Shown: positions 52,664 through 59,826 of the stretch, in pieces
How positions within the stretch are numbered: the stretch's first letter is position 1
How the letters are laid out: every line of letters begins with the position of its first letter
From: Bacteroidetes bacterium UBA4414
GTDB taxonomy: Bacteria; Bacteroidota; Bacteroidia; Chitinophagales; Chitinophagaceae
DNA: 59,826 bases
NCBI GenBank assembly: GCA_002389765.1
Contig: DGQM01000009.1
Coordinates: 123 to 59,948, forward strand
Reading direction: 5' to 3'
Made by a program: the position numbers and the translations under genes
The notes under the pieces: generated by a model
What the model was told of the DNA's origin: nothing
What the model saw: only the letters and a program-made list of their open reading frames with translations
Database searches by the model: none

Positions 52664-53709
52664 ACTACCTGCAACACAAAGCAGCTATGGTAATGCATGT
52701 AGTGATTTACCAACAATACATTTTTCAAGCTACTTGCTTCATTATTTAACACACAATGAGATGGCAATACTTCGCCCTTTGCATTTGCATTAGTAAGCAT
52801 ACCCAATGCAAATGCAGATGATGTAGCATACTCGCCACACAGATGCTTGAACGCATATTGCGATGTATTTGCAAATACACCTGAACGTAGCAATTGATAG
52901 AACGCATTTGATTTTTCATCGCCACTTTGTCCAAGCATTACAGCATCAACATTTAAAGAATTGCCGTTGATATATCCCGTCAATTTTTCTGCGGCAGTTA
53001 CGATATCTTTTTCTGTGAAAGCGTAGACATCTTTTATGCAAATCGCAGTTATTGCCGGTTTCTCATCCGTCATGATGAAAAATGCTGAGCCTTCTCCTGC
53101 TACAGCACCATGTGTATTTCCATTCAGCACATCGGCAGGTGCACTGTTTTCTCTTCTGTTGATGCCACCAATCTTCAAGGCTTCGAGGCTACCATCCGTC
53201 AGCTCATCAATACCACCCACCAGCATTTGCTGATGCGGATTGTCTGCCAGATAGAGTTGTGTATTGATAACAGCATGCTCGAAAGAATGACCACGCTGCA
53301 CATAAGTAAGATTGTGTCCATAGCAACCTGCAAGCAATGCTATCTGTCCGCTCACAGTATTGTGTGTAGATTGTATAAAAGCCGTAGGCGTCAGCATCTG
53401 TTCATCTTGTGCAATCATCTTGCCAAGAAACACTTCAGTATCTGCAAGGCAGCCCATGGCTGTACCTACAGAAATAGCATCGGGCTTTTCAATACCTGCT
53501 GCTTCCATGCACATTTTAGATGCACCAATACCTATACGTACTGCTTTGCTCATGCGGCGCAGTTGCATAGGTGGTATGTATGCTTTATAATCGGGCTCTA
53601 TGCAGAGCAGTTTATCTGTATTGTATGACGGTGCTTCTTTCAAGAAACTCTCATCGCCACTATTACCTGCGCCGCTTACTATACCCGTACCTGTTATATA
53701 CAATTCCAT
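52660..53709 (-). CDS. Ketosynthase-like protein lacking the active-site Cys
   Basis: A 349-residue thiolase-fold protein with the beta-ketoacyl synthase layout (ELYITGTGIVSGAGN, GTAMGCLAD, GGIDELTDG). The active-site STACSSS is replaced by VQRGHSF, so Cys becomes Gly, as in chain-length-factor-type partners. It probably pairs with the active ketosynthase next to it. It ends the cluster and starts 2 bases after that gene; the ATG at 53709 is preferred over the overlapping one at 53718. Confidence 0.8.
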   Translation of the reverse strand: MELYITGTGIVSGAGNSGDESFLKEAPSYNTDKLLCIEPDYKAYIPPMQLRRMSKAVRIGIGASKMCMEAAGIEKPDAISVGTAMGCLADTEVFLGKMIAQDEQMLTPTAFIQSTHNTVSGQIALLAGCYGHNLTYVQRGHSFEHAVINTQLYLADNPHQQMLVGGIDELTDGSLEALKIGGINRRENSAPADVLNGNTHGAVAGEGSAFFIMTDEKPAITAICIKDVYAFTEKDIVTAAEKLTGYINGNSLNVDAVMLGQSGDEKSNAFYQLLRSGVFANTSQYAFKHLCGEYATSSAFALGMLTNANAKGEVLPSHCVLNNEASSLKNVLLVNHYMHYHSCFVLQVV

Positions 53710-53711
53710 AC

Positions 53712-54908
53712 TTAGCATTTACTGAATACAAGCGATGAACAATTGCCACCAAACCCGAAAGAGTTTGACAACACATTATTGATAGCAATACCTTGTTGCA
53801 ATTCTGTAGCAGGTTTAAAGCTTACATCTTCCATTTGTGTTTCCCAGCGTAGATTGGGATATACTAATCCGTGCCTGATGCTGAGTACACTAAATACAGC
53901 TTCTACACCTGCTGCTGCACCCAGTGTGTGTCCTGTATATGCTTTGGTAGATGATGCTACAGGTACTTTGCCTTCAAACAATACTTCGATGGCTTTGCCT
54001 TCAGAGCTATCGTTGTTGGCTGTACCTGTACCATGCAGGTTGATGTAGCTGATATCTGCAGGTTGCAGGTTAGCTACTTTCAGCGCATTGCCCATAGCCA
54101 GTTTATTACCTGTACCATCGGGCGATGATGCCGTTTGGTGATAGGCATCGTTTGCATTGGCATAGCCACTTACTTTACAATCAGCAGTTACGCCGCATTG
54201 CTGCATTGCTTTCTCACTCATCAATAACAGATAACCAGCGCCCTCACCAAGATTCAACCCGCGTCTGTTGTTATCAAAAGGTTGGCATGGCTGTTTATCA
54301 AGAATCATGAGTGTATTAAAGCCATTCAGCGTGAAGCGTGAAAGGCTGTCTGCACCACCGGCTATTGCAACATCCAGCATACCATTGCCTATCATCTGTG
54401 CTGCCATCATAATGCTGTTTGCAGATGATGAACACGCAGTGCTGATGGTAGTTACAAAATCACTAATGCCAAAATGATTGGCAACCAGTTCTGTAATGGT
54501 GCCACATTCGTGGTTTTTAATATTATCAAAATCTACCTTGCTGCTATCTTCTTTAAATTCTTTATACACGTTTTCAGTCAGGTCCATACCACCTACTGTG
54601 GTAGCAGAAAAGAAACCCACTTTCAAACCTTGCAGCTTATCTGCAACAGGTTGCATCGCTTCCTTCACTGCAATGGCACTCAGTATAGCAGTACGTGGCC
54701 ATTTTGCATCTACACCTGCTATAGCAGCCAGCGCTTCGTTGCTTGCCTTTACTTCTGCAACAGGTAACTCTTCGCTCCAGTGTGTTTTCAGGTATTCGGC
54801 CTTACCCACGCCGGTACGACTATGCAGCAGCGCATCCAGACAAGCGGCGGTATCATTGCCTATGGCAGTGATGATACCTGTGTTTACTATATATGCAGCC
54901 TGTTTCAT
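53712..54908 (-). CDS. Beta-ketoacyl synthase (active)
   Basis: A 398-residue KAS I/II-type ketosynthase with the full triad: Cys159 in STACSSS, His292 in LHGTGTANND and His327 in YTGHTLGAAAG. It extends acyl chains by decarboxylative condensation with malonyl-ACP. It lies between two ketosynthase-fold genes without active-site Cys, overlapping its upstream neighbour by 1 base. The context suggests flexirubin or aryl-polyene synthesis. Confidence 0.9.
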   Translation of the reverse strand: MKQAAYIVNTGIITAIGNDTAACLDALLHSRTGVGKAEYLKTHWSEELPVAEVKASNEALAAIAGVDAKWPRTAILSAIAVKEAMQPVADKLQGLKVGFFSATTVGGMDLTENVYKEFKEDSSKVDFDNIKNHECGTITELVANHFGISDFVTTISTACSSSANSIMMAAQMIGNGMLDVAIAGGADSLSRFTLNGFNTLMILDKQPCQPFDNNRRGLNLGEGAGYLLLMSEKAMQQCGVTADCKVSGYANANDAYHQTASSPDGTGNKLAMGNALKVANLQPADISYINLHGTGTANNDSSEGKAIEVLFEGKVPVASSTKAYTGHTLGAAAGVEAVFSVLSIRHGLVYPNLRWETQMEDVSFKPATELQQGIAINNVLSNSFGFGGNCSSLVFSKC

Positions 54909-55519
54909 TATCCTTTATATGATTGCAGCATCGTATCTGCTGAAAATTTTAGTTGCCCGTTTTCTTTAGTCACCCAATACATACACACATCATGATTATC
55001 TGCTGTGGCATCTACCCATCCGCAAAGGCAGGCATCCATACCGCGGTTTTGCAACAGATCGTTCACCCAAAATTCCATTTCTTTTACATCAAAGCCATTG
55101 GTTACCAAACAAGCCTGTTCGCCTTTAAAGCCATGCCTGATGCATATTTCGCCAAGCATGATGTTTGGAAGCGTATATACAAACAATGCAGGGCTTGCAA
55201 TTGTTGCCACCGTCTCGTTGTATTTTTTATCTACATCCAGGCATCCGTGATTGGTTTGCAGCACCAGTGCAATCTTTGTTTTATCCATACCATCATACAC
55301 AAAACCATCATCCTGCTTCAGTATAGTTTCTGCACCCAACCAAGCCCATTTACTTATCAAATCCATTTTGAAGAATTTGGGATAGCTATATTGCAGTGCG
55401 CGATAAACGGCTTCGGGTGCGTTGCTGTCTGCAGGTTCATTAAACGACAATAAAGGACTTGCGTCCTTTATCACCGATTGTTTATTGATATGTACCCGGT
55501 TACGGATAGATGCTTGCAA
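54908..55519 (-). CDS. Short ketosynthase-fold protein, Cys-less
   Basis: A 203-residue protein matching the N-terminal half of a ketosynthase fold (IALVLQTNHGCL, TLPNIMLGEICIRHGF, then a domain-closing strand). At the position of the nucleophile it has NGF instead of ACS, so it cannot be an ordinary condensing enzyme. Such short proteins occur in flexirubin and aryl-polyene clusters. The start is TTG: an in-frame TAA lies two codons earlier and no ATG or GTG is available near it. It begins 11 bases after the halogenase-like gene. Confidence 0.75.
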   Translation of the reverse strand: MQASIRNRVHINKQSVIKDASPLLSFNEPADSNAPEAVYRALQYSYPKFFKMDLISKWAWLGAETILKQDDGFVYDGMDKTKIALVLQTNHGCLDVDKKYNETVATIASPALFVYTLPNIMLGEICIRHGFKGEQACLVTNGFDVKEMEFWVNDLLQNRGMDACLCGWVDATADNHDVCMYWVTKENGQLKFSADTMLQSYKG

Positions 55520-55530
55520 TGTATATTAGT

Positions 55531-56775
55531 TTATGATGTTAGTTTGGTTGTTTCCAGATAGCGCGATAGTGTACGTACATTTTTCTCGTGGTTTTTTACA
55601 AACGGGTTTGTATCGTCCCACACATAACCTGCCAGTACAGAGCAAATTTGTGCCATTATTTCCTGATTGCGATTTTCGGCAAAGAAGATATTGAAGAGCG
55701 AACCATCGTACCACGCATTTACATACGTTCGGAATACATCTACACCTTGCATCATCTTCTTCATATACCCGTTCTCCCAATCAAGCTCCTCGCCTTTGAA
55801 GTGGCGGACCACCATATTGGCAGCCAACTGCGCAGATACAGAAGCCAACGTAACACCCGATGAGAATATCGGGTCGAGGAATTCTGTAACATTGCCAGTC
55901 AGGACAAAACCTTTACCGTAGAATGTATCTGTAGTAGCACTCCAGCTTTGCAATGTACGTGGCTCCCAAAGCATTTCAGCATCGCCAAAACGTACTGCCA
56001 ATTCAGGTTGTGCCATTATCAACGCGCGGAATTGTTCTTCAGGATTACCTTTAAATTGTTCAAAGAACTCAGGGTCTCCTACATAACCTACAGAAGTATT
56101 ACCATTGGCAAATGGTATTACCCATATCCATGTTTTGGTATTGTGAACATAGATAGTAATGCGGTTGGGTTCAAACGCCTCGCTACGCTTAGCATCTGTC
56201 ATGTGGCAGAAAAGTGTCTTGCGCGGATACTGCGTAGATGGTTTATCAAGACCAAATAAACGAGGTATCACCCTACCATACCCGCTACCATCTATAATAA
56301 ACTTTGCATTGATGGTATGCTCTGCACCATCTGCTGTTTTTATAGTAGTAACAGAATGGCCGTTATCATCTATCTTAATATCTGTCACTTCTGTTTCGTA
56401 GTGAACAGGTATATCCATTTTCACACATTCATCAGCCAATGTCTTGTCAAAATCTGCACGCGGCACTTGCCATGTCCATCGCCATCCGTCTGTGTGTTGT
56501 TGTGCGAATGTGAAATCGCAAACTTCACCGTTCATTACAAACTTGGCGCCGTCTTTCTGCTGAAAGCCTTTCGCTTTTACCGCATCCAGAAATTTAGCTT
56601 CTTCCAACGCTTCCATACAACGAGGCAAAAGACTTTCGCCGATAACAAAACGTGGGAACACCATTTTTTCTACAATCTGTACAGACAGACCTGCTTGCTT
56701 TACGATGGAAGCAGCAATAGTACCGGAAGGGCCGGCACCTATCACTAAAACATCCACTTGCTTTTGAATACTCAT
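55531..56775 (-). CDS. FAD-dependent halogenase-like oxidoreductase
   Basis: A 414-residue flavoprotein. GAGPSG at 13-18, GESLLP at 46-51, conserved Lys74 in FQQKDGAKF and the WIWVIP motif at 216-221 (the W-x-W-x-I-P motif of flavin-dependent halogenases) are all present. Relatives in flexirubin-type clusters are thought to act on aromatic ring precursors, and some flexirubins are chlorinated. Halogenation versus plain oxidation cannot be decided from sequence alone. Confidence 0.82.
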   Translation of the reverse strand: MSIQKQVDVLVIGAGPSGTIAASIVKQAGLSVQIVEKMVFPRFVIGESLLPRCMEALEEAKFLDAVKAKGFQQKDGAKFVMNGEVCDFTFAQQHTDGWRWTWQVPRADFDKTLADECVKMDIPVHYETEVTDIKIDDNGHSVTTIKTADGAEHTINAKFIIDGSGYGRVIPRLFGLDKPSTQYPRKTLFCHMTDAKRSEAFEPNRITIYVHNTKTWIWVIPFANGNTSVGYVGDPEFFEQFKGNPEEQFRALIMAQPELAVRFGDAEMLWEPRTLQSWSATTDTFYGKGFVLTGNVTEFLDPIFSSGVTLASVSAQLAANMVVRHFKGEELDWENGYMKKMMQGVDVFRTYVNAWYDGSLFNIFFAENRNQEIMAQICSVLAGYVWDDTNPFVKNHEKNVRTLSRYLETTKLTS

Positions 56776-56845
56776 AAGGGGGAGAGAGTTAAAAAGTTCG
56801 TGTTAAAAATACTATTGCAATACCAAGGGGTTATTATGATTTATA

Positions 56846-57937
56846 TCACTTTTTCTTCAGTTCTAATATAGTGTGGCTAAGCCCAATATCATCATTACTC
56901 ACTACTATTTCGAAGCCTGCTTTTTCTATCAAACCAATGAATACTTTGCTATCATACATCTGGCTATTGCCATTTGCCATAGTTGTAAAATACAATGATG
57001 TCATTTGCAAACTAAGTGCCGAAGCCTCGAAGCGTTGTCTGTCCCAGAAAGTTTCATTAATGAAAACACGACCATTCTCATCAAGCGCCTGATGGCATTT
57101 TTCAAGAATAGTAACTATTTCATCGTCAGAGAAGCAGTCAAGGAACTGGCTCATCCAAATGATATCATAACCTGTCGGCAATACGGTTTCTTTGCTCAGC
57201 ATATTCCTTTCAAAATACTGAACACGATTACCGTAGCCTGCATCTTCAATATTTTGTTTGGCTACATTCAGTTGAACCTGTAGGTCTACAAGCCCTACCT
57301 CTACATCTTTGTTATAGTCCAAGCATGCCAAGGTAAACTTGCCCGTATTAGCACCAATATCCATTACCTTCTTGGGATTGCTTGCGAAAACCAATGGCAA
57401 GGCTTCGGGGAATGCATTATCTGAATAATAATGGTCGAAATTGAACCAGCTTGTTTTTGCAGGTTCAGGCAGGAATGGTAATCCCTGATAAATAGTTGTC
57501 CAGTCGCCCAGATGCCTTAATCCGTTTGGTTTACCTTCTTCTATAGATGATTTCAAATCCTGTGCACCATCATAGCACACATCACGCATAAAATCTGCAT
57601 TGACACGTGTCATCTGGTCATTCAGGAAAAAGTGTCCGGCTTTAGACAGCGTAAAATTATCACCCTTCCTTAGTACCAAGCCTATACCTAAGCCAGCTTC
57701 CAATAATATACGGATGCCATAACGGCTCATTTTTACTTTTGTAGCAATATCATCTATTGTAATACCACCTGTGCGAGCGTTCTGCACAACATCCAATATA
57801 CCGCTGTCTCTCAGTATCATAGATGCCTGAAAGATGTAAGGTGCAAAGGCTATAAACTGTGCATGAGAGATTGCTTGCAATGCTGATTGCTTTTCCGTTT
57901 CAAACATCGCAGGCTTTTTTGTTGGGGTTTGTGACAT
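56846..57937 (-). CDS. Class I SAM-dependent O-methyltransferase
   Basis: A 363-residue methyltransferase of the acetylserotonin O-methyltransferase type. N-terminal dimerisation/winged-helix part (about 20-110), SAM motif I VMDIGANTGKF (about 190-200), motif LVDLQ and the catalytic-domain segments near FINETFWD. It likely methylates a phenolic group in the pigment pathway. A perfect -7 box lies 23 bases upstream. It leads the cluster; the gap to the flavoprotein gene is 70 bases, which may contain a second promoter. Confidence 0.85.
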   Translation of the reverse strand: MSQTPTKKPAMFETEKQSALQAISHAQFIAFAPYIFQASMILRDSGILDVVQNARTGGITIDDIATKVKMSRYGIRILLEAGLGIGLVLRKGDNFTLSKAGHFFLNDQMTRVNADFMRDVCYDGAQDLKSSIEEGKPNGLRHLGDWTTIYQGLPFLPEPAKTSWFNFDHYYSDNAFPEALPLVFASNPKKVMDIGANTGKFTLACLDYNKDVEVGLVDLQVQLNVAKQNIEDAGYGNRVQYFERNMLSKETVLPTGYDIIWMSQFLDCFSDDEIVTILEKCHQALDENGRVFINETFWDRQRFEASALSLQMTSLYFTTMANGNSQMYDSKVFIGLIEKAGFEIVVSNDDIGLSHTILELKKK

Positions 57938-57960
57938 ATCTTATAAAATAGTTCGGGTAT

Positions 57961-57968
57961 CAAAAATA
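57961..57968 (-). promoter_or_regulatory. -7 box TATTTTTG for the ketosynthase/methyltransferase cluster
   Basis: A perfect TAnnTTTG match on the reverse strand, 23 bases before the methyltransferase ATG. Confidence 0.6.
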
Positions 57969-58021
57969 CAGAAGATATGCGGGTTTTCAGAGAGACAGAT
58001 AATACAAACCAATTATATGAA

Positions 58022-58049
58022 AACAAAAAAGGGCGCATAATGCGCCCTT
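58022..58049 (-). terminator. Intrinsic terminator of the RND permease gene
   Basis: A 9-bp stem (58029-58037 with 58041-58049) with a TAA loop. On the reverse strand it is followed by TTTTTTG. It lies about 40 bases beyond the permease stop. Confidence 0.88.
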
Positions 58050-58087
58050 AACCAATCTACTATTCTTATGCCAGTCTATTAATAATC

Positions 58088-59826
58088 TTAATCTTTCAGT
58101 GATGCTGCAGTTTTTTCTCTCCAGCGTTTCAGGCTGTCTTTCATACGGAAACTGAGCAACATCATTACAGGAACAATAATCAGTGTCAGGAAGGTTGCGA
58201 AGCTAAGACCATAAATCATAGTCCATGCCAATGGTCCCCAGAATGCCACACTATCACCACCAAAGTAGATATGCGGGTTCAGCGTACTAAAGAATGCTGC
58301 AAAGTCTATATTCAGACCGACACCCAATGGTATCAGACCCAAAATGGCTGCTGTTGCTGTCAATAATACAGGCGTCATACGTGTACGGCCAGCTTCTACT
58401 ATCGCATCATAAGGTTCCATACCTTCTTTCAGCATCAGATCCATAAACTCTACCAACAGGATACCGTTACGTACCACAATACCAGCCAATGCTATGATAC
58501 CTATACCACTCATTACGATTGAAAAATCGTTTTTGAAGATACCTGTACCCAGGAATACACCAAAAATACTGAACACAATCTCCGTCATAATGATGACCGT
58601 ACGGCTGAATGAATTGAACTGAATAATCAGAATCAGGAATATCATAGCAATTGATATCAACATCGCATTGCCAAGGAAACCCATTGTTTCTGCTTGCTCT
58701 TCCTGCTGGCCACCCATTTTGATGAGTATGCCCGAAGGTGCCTGGAAATTGTTCAGTTCGCGTTGTACTGAAGCTACTACTTCGTTTTCGTTAAAGCCTG
58801 TAATAACGTTTGATGACAATGAGATGATACGTTTCTGGTCTTTGCGTTTGATGCCGCCGTATGTATTACCATATTTTATATCGGCAAATGCACTTACCGG
58901 TACCTGACGTATCTGACCACCCATACCCATATCACGGAATATCATTGGCATATTTCTTACCGCATCAATATCCTCACGTTGTTCTTTCTTCAAGCGCAGT
59001 GTTATAGGATAGTCATCATTCGCATCGCGGAAACGAGATATTTCTTTACCAAACACAGCAGTACGCAGATTCATTACCACTTGTCCTGTAGATATGCCTT
59101 CACTGTTCATGCGTTCACGGTCCAAATCGAAAACTATCTCAGGTTTATCACTTTGGAAATCGCTACGCAATTCCTCAACACCCGGTATCTGTTTTTTAGA
59201 CAGGTATTTTTTCAGTTTTTCAGAAGTAACAATCAGAGAGTCCAGATTTTCACCTTTAATCTCTATCAATACCGGTTTAGGCAATGGCGGACCACCTTGT
59301 TCTTTATCCACTGTCACTTCAGCACCTGGTACACCTTTTACAGCAGTACGTATGCGCTCCAAATAGTCGGCAGTAGATTTACCATGCCTGTCTGCAAATT
59401 TTACAAATGCCACTGTTATTCTGCCCTTATTAGGGAAGGTACCTACTTCACCGCTTGTAGGGTCTACAGCACCTACTGTTACGTTGGCAATTACAGATTT
59501 CACAATAGGGTTCTTTTTACCTTTTGCATAGTCTATATCCAATGCTTTGTTTACACGTTCTTCCAATTGCATTAATACCTGATTGGTATATGCCTGGTCT
59601 GTACCAACAGGCATATTAAGGTATACGTAAGCAAAGTTTGGTTCTCCACTAGGGAAGAATACAACTTTAGGACTGCGAATACCCATCAACACTACAGAGA
59701 ATATTAATATAGCAGTTGTGATACCCATCGTCTTCCAAGGATGAGCTAAGGCAGTTTTCAACCATTTAGTATACCAATTCTGGAATGCAGGCCAAGTTTT
59801 GTTTTGGAAACTATGTATCCATTTTT
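58088..59826 (-). CDS. RND efflux permease, C-terminal part (partial)
   Basis: This reverse-strand gene is open to the right window edge; 579 codons are visible, and the apparent start at 59761 is an internal TTG. The visible part covers the second half of an AcrB-type permease: periplasmic loop (LEERVNKALDIDYAK to IRQVPVSAFADIKYG), then the transmembrane bundle with IALAGIVVRNGILLVEF and RTRMTPVLLTATAAILGLIPL. It exports drugs or hydrophobic compounds, driven by protons, with a membrane fusion protein and TolC-type channel probably encoded further right. It could serve the adjacent pigment cluster, but this is a guess. Confidence 0.9.
   Translation of the reverse strand, partial: KWIHSFQNKTWPAFQNWYTKWLKTALAHPWKTMGITTAILIFSVVLMGIRSPKVVFFPSGEPNFAYVYLNMPVGTDQAYTNQVLMQLEERVNKALDIDYAKGKKNPIVKSVIANVTVGAVDPTSGEVGTFPNKGRITVAFVKFADRHGKSTADYLERIRTAVKGVPGAEVTVDKEQGGPPLPKPVLIEIKGENLDSLIVTSEKLKKYLSKKQIPGVEELRSDFQSDKPEIVFDLDRERMNSEGISTGQVVMNLRTAVFGKEISRFRDANDDYPITLRLKKEQREDIDAVRNMPMIFRDMGMGGQIRQVPVSAFADIKYGNTYGGIKRKDQKRIISLSSNVITGFNENEVVASVQRELNNFQAPSGILIKMGGQQEEQAETMGFLGNAMLISIAMIFLILIIQFNSFSRTVIIMTEIVFSIFGVFLGTGIFKNDFSIVMSGIGIIALAGIVVRNGILLVEFMDLMLKEGMEPYDAIVEAGRTRMTPVLLTATAAILGLIPLGVGLNIDFAAFFSTLNPHIYFGGDSVAFWGPLAWTMIYGLSFATFLTLIIVPVMMLLSFRMKDSLKRWREKTAASLKD

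Noticed and set aside
59759..59761. Start codon of the RND permease
   Set aside because: The codon is TTG and the frame stays open to the window edge, so the gene continues outside the window.

Overview
The window is a chromosomal stretch from a member of the Bacteroidota, most likely a Chitinophagales-type gliding or pigmented soil or water bacterium. The evidence is a PorP/SprF protein beside a type B T9SS cargo, further type A T9SS cargo proteins, an alternative complex III cytochrome (ActA), separate PurS and PssA genes, kynurenine 3-monooxygenase, a flexirubin/aryl-polyene-type ketosynthase cluster, and many -7 promoter boxes of the Bacteroidota form TAnnTTTG. No rRNA, tRNA, insertion sequence, prophage or CRISPR array was seen. 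Almost all genes look like vertically inherited core genome.

Layout. 1-981: start of the alternative complex III operon (actA, partial, reverse strand). 1269-3794: atypical SDR, rsmI, purS and pssA. 3904-9257: orphan OmpR-type regulator, then a T9SS pair (PorP/SprF and a 1187-residue PKD/beta-propeller cargo). 9471-16904: YkuK-like protein, an unknown four-helix membrane protein, DUF2911, flavin reductase, small membrane protein, a DUF6624-like secreted protein and a LamG T9SS cargo. 17203-23230: uvrB, a membrane-anchored transglutaminase-like protein, and a DUF58/BatA operon whose 3' end overlaps the transglutaminase gene. 23336-27409: lipoprotein, DUF7660, amidohydrolase and a pseudouridine synthase with a long charged repeat tail. 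27520-29695: ECF sigma, anti-sigma-like protein and outer-membrane protein. 29800-32598: CCC-motif and DUF2752 membrane proteins, Hpt protein and S41 protease. 32744-35136: T9SS cargo, an unknown secreted protein and a leucine-rich-repeat protein. 35191-40333: a co-directional run radA, DUF6980, comF, FadL-type porin and GDSL lipoprotein. 40736-47916: M3 peptidase, SUFU-domain protein, sugar nucleotidyltransferase, PfkB kinase, recJ and kmo. 48156-52663: lepB, lipoprotein cytochrome c, kbl, CarboxypepD_reg protein and a ferredoxin-reductase-like protein. 52660-57937: ketosynthase, halogenase-like and methyltransferase cluster. 58088-59826: partial RND efflux permease.

How genes work together. 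The PorP/SprF and PKD-protein pair, the LamG protein and the small secreted protein all feed on the type IX secretion system, whose core lies elsewhere. UvrB, RadA, RecJ and ComF form a scattered DNA repair and uptake set. The reverse-strand cluster at 52660-57937 contains one ketosynthase with a normal active-site Cys and two ketosynthase-fold partners with Gly at that site, plus a flavoenzyme with halogenase motifs and an O-methyltransferase. It looks like part of a flexirubin or aryl-polyene pathway, with the acyl carrier protein, reductase and dehydratase outside the window.

Transcription signals are unusually readable. At least fifteen near-perfect TAnnTTTG boxes lie close upstream of genes, often so close that they rule out longer start-codon choices, and most gene blocks end in strong intrinsic terminators, many of them shared by convergent genes. 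The least explained items are a terminator-like hairpin in the radA leader, two small transcription units with tiny ORFs (near 12306 and 16960), the unknown membrane protein at 10235 and the three-ketosynthase arrangement.
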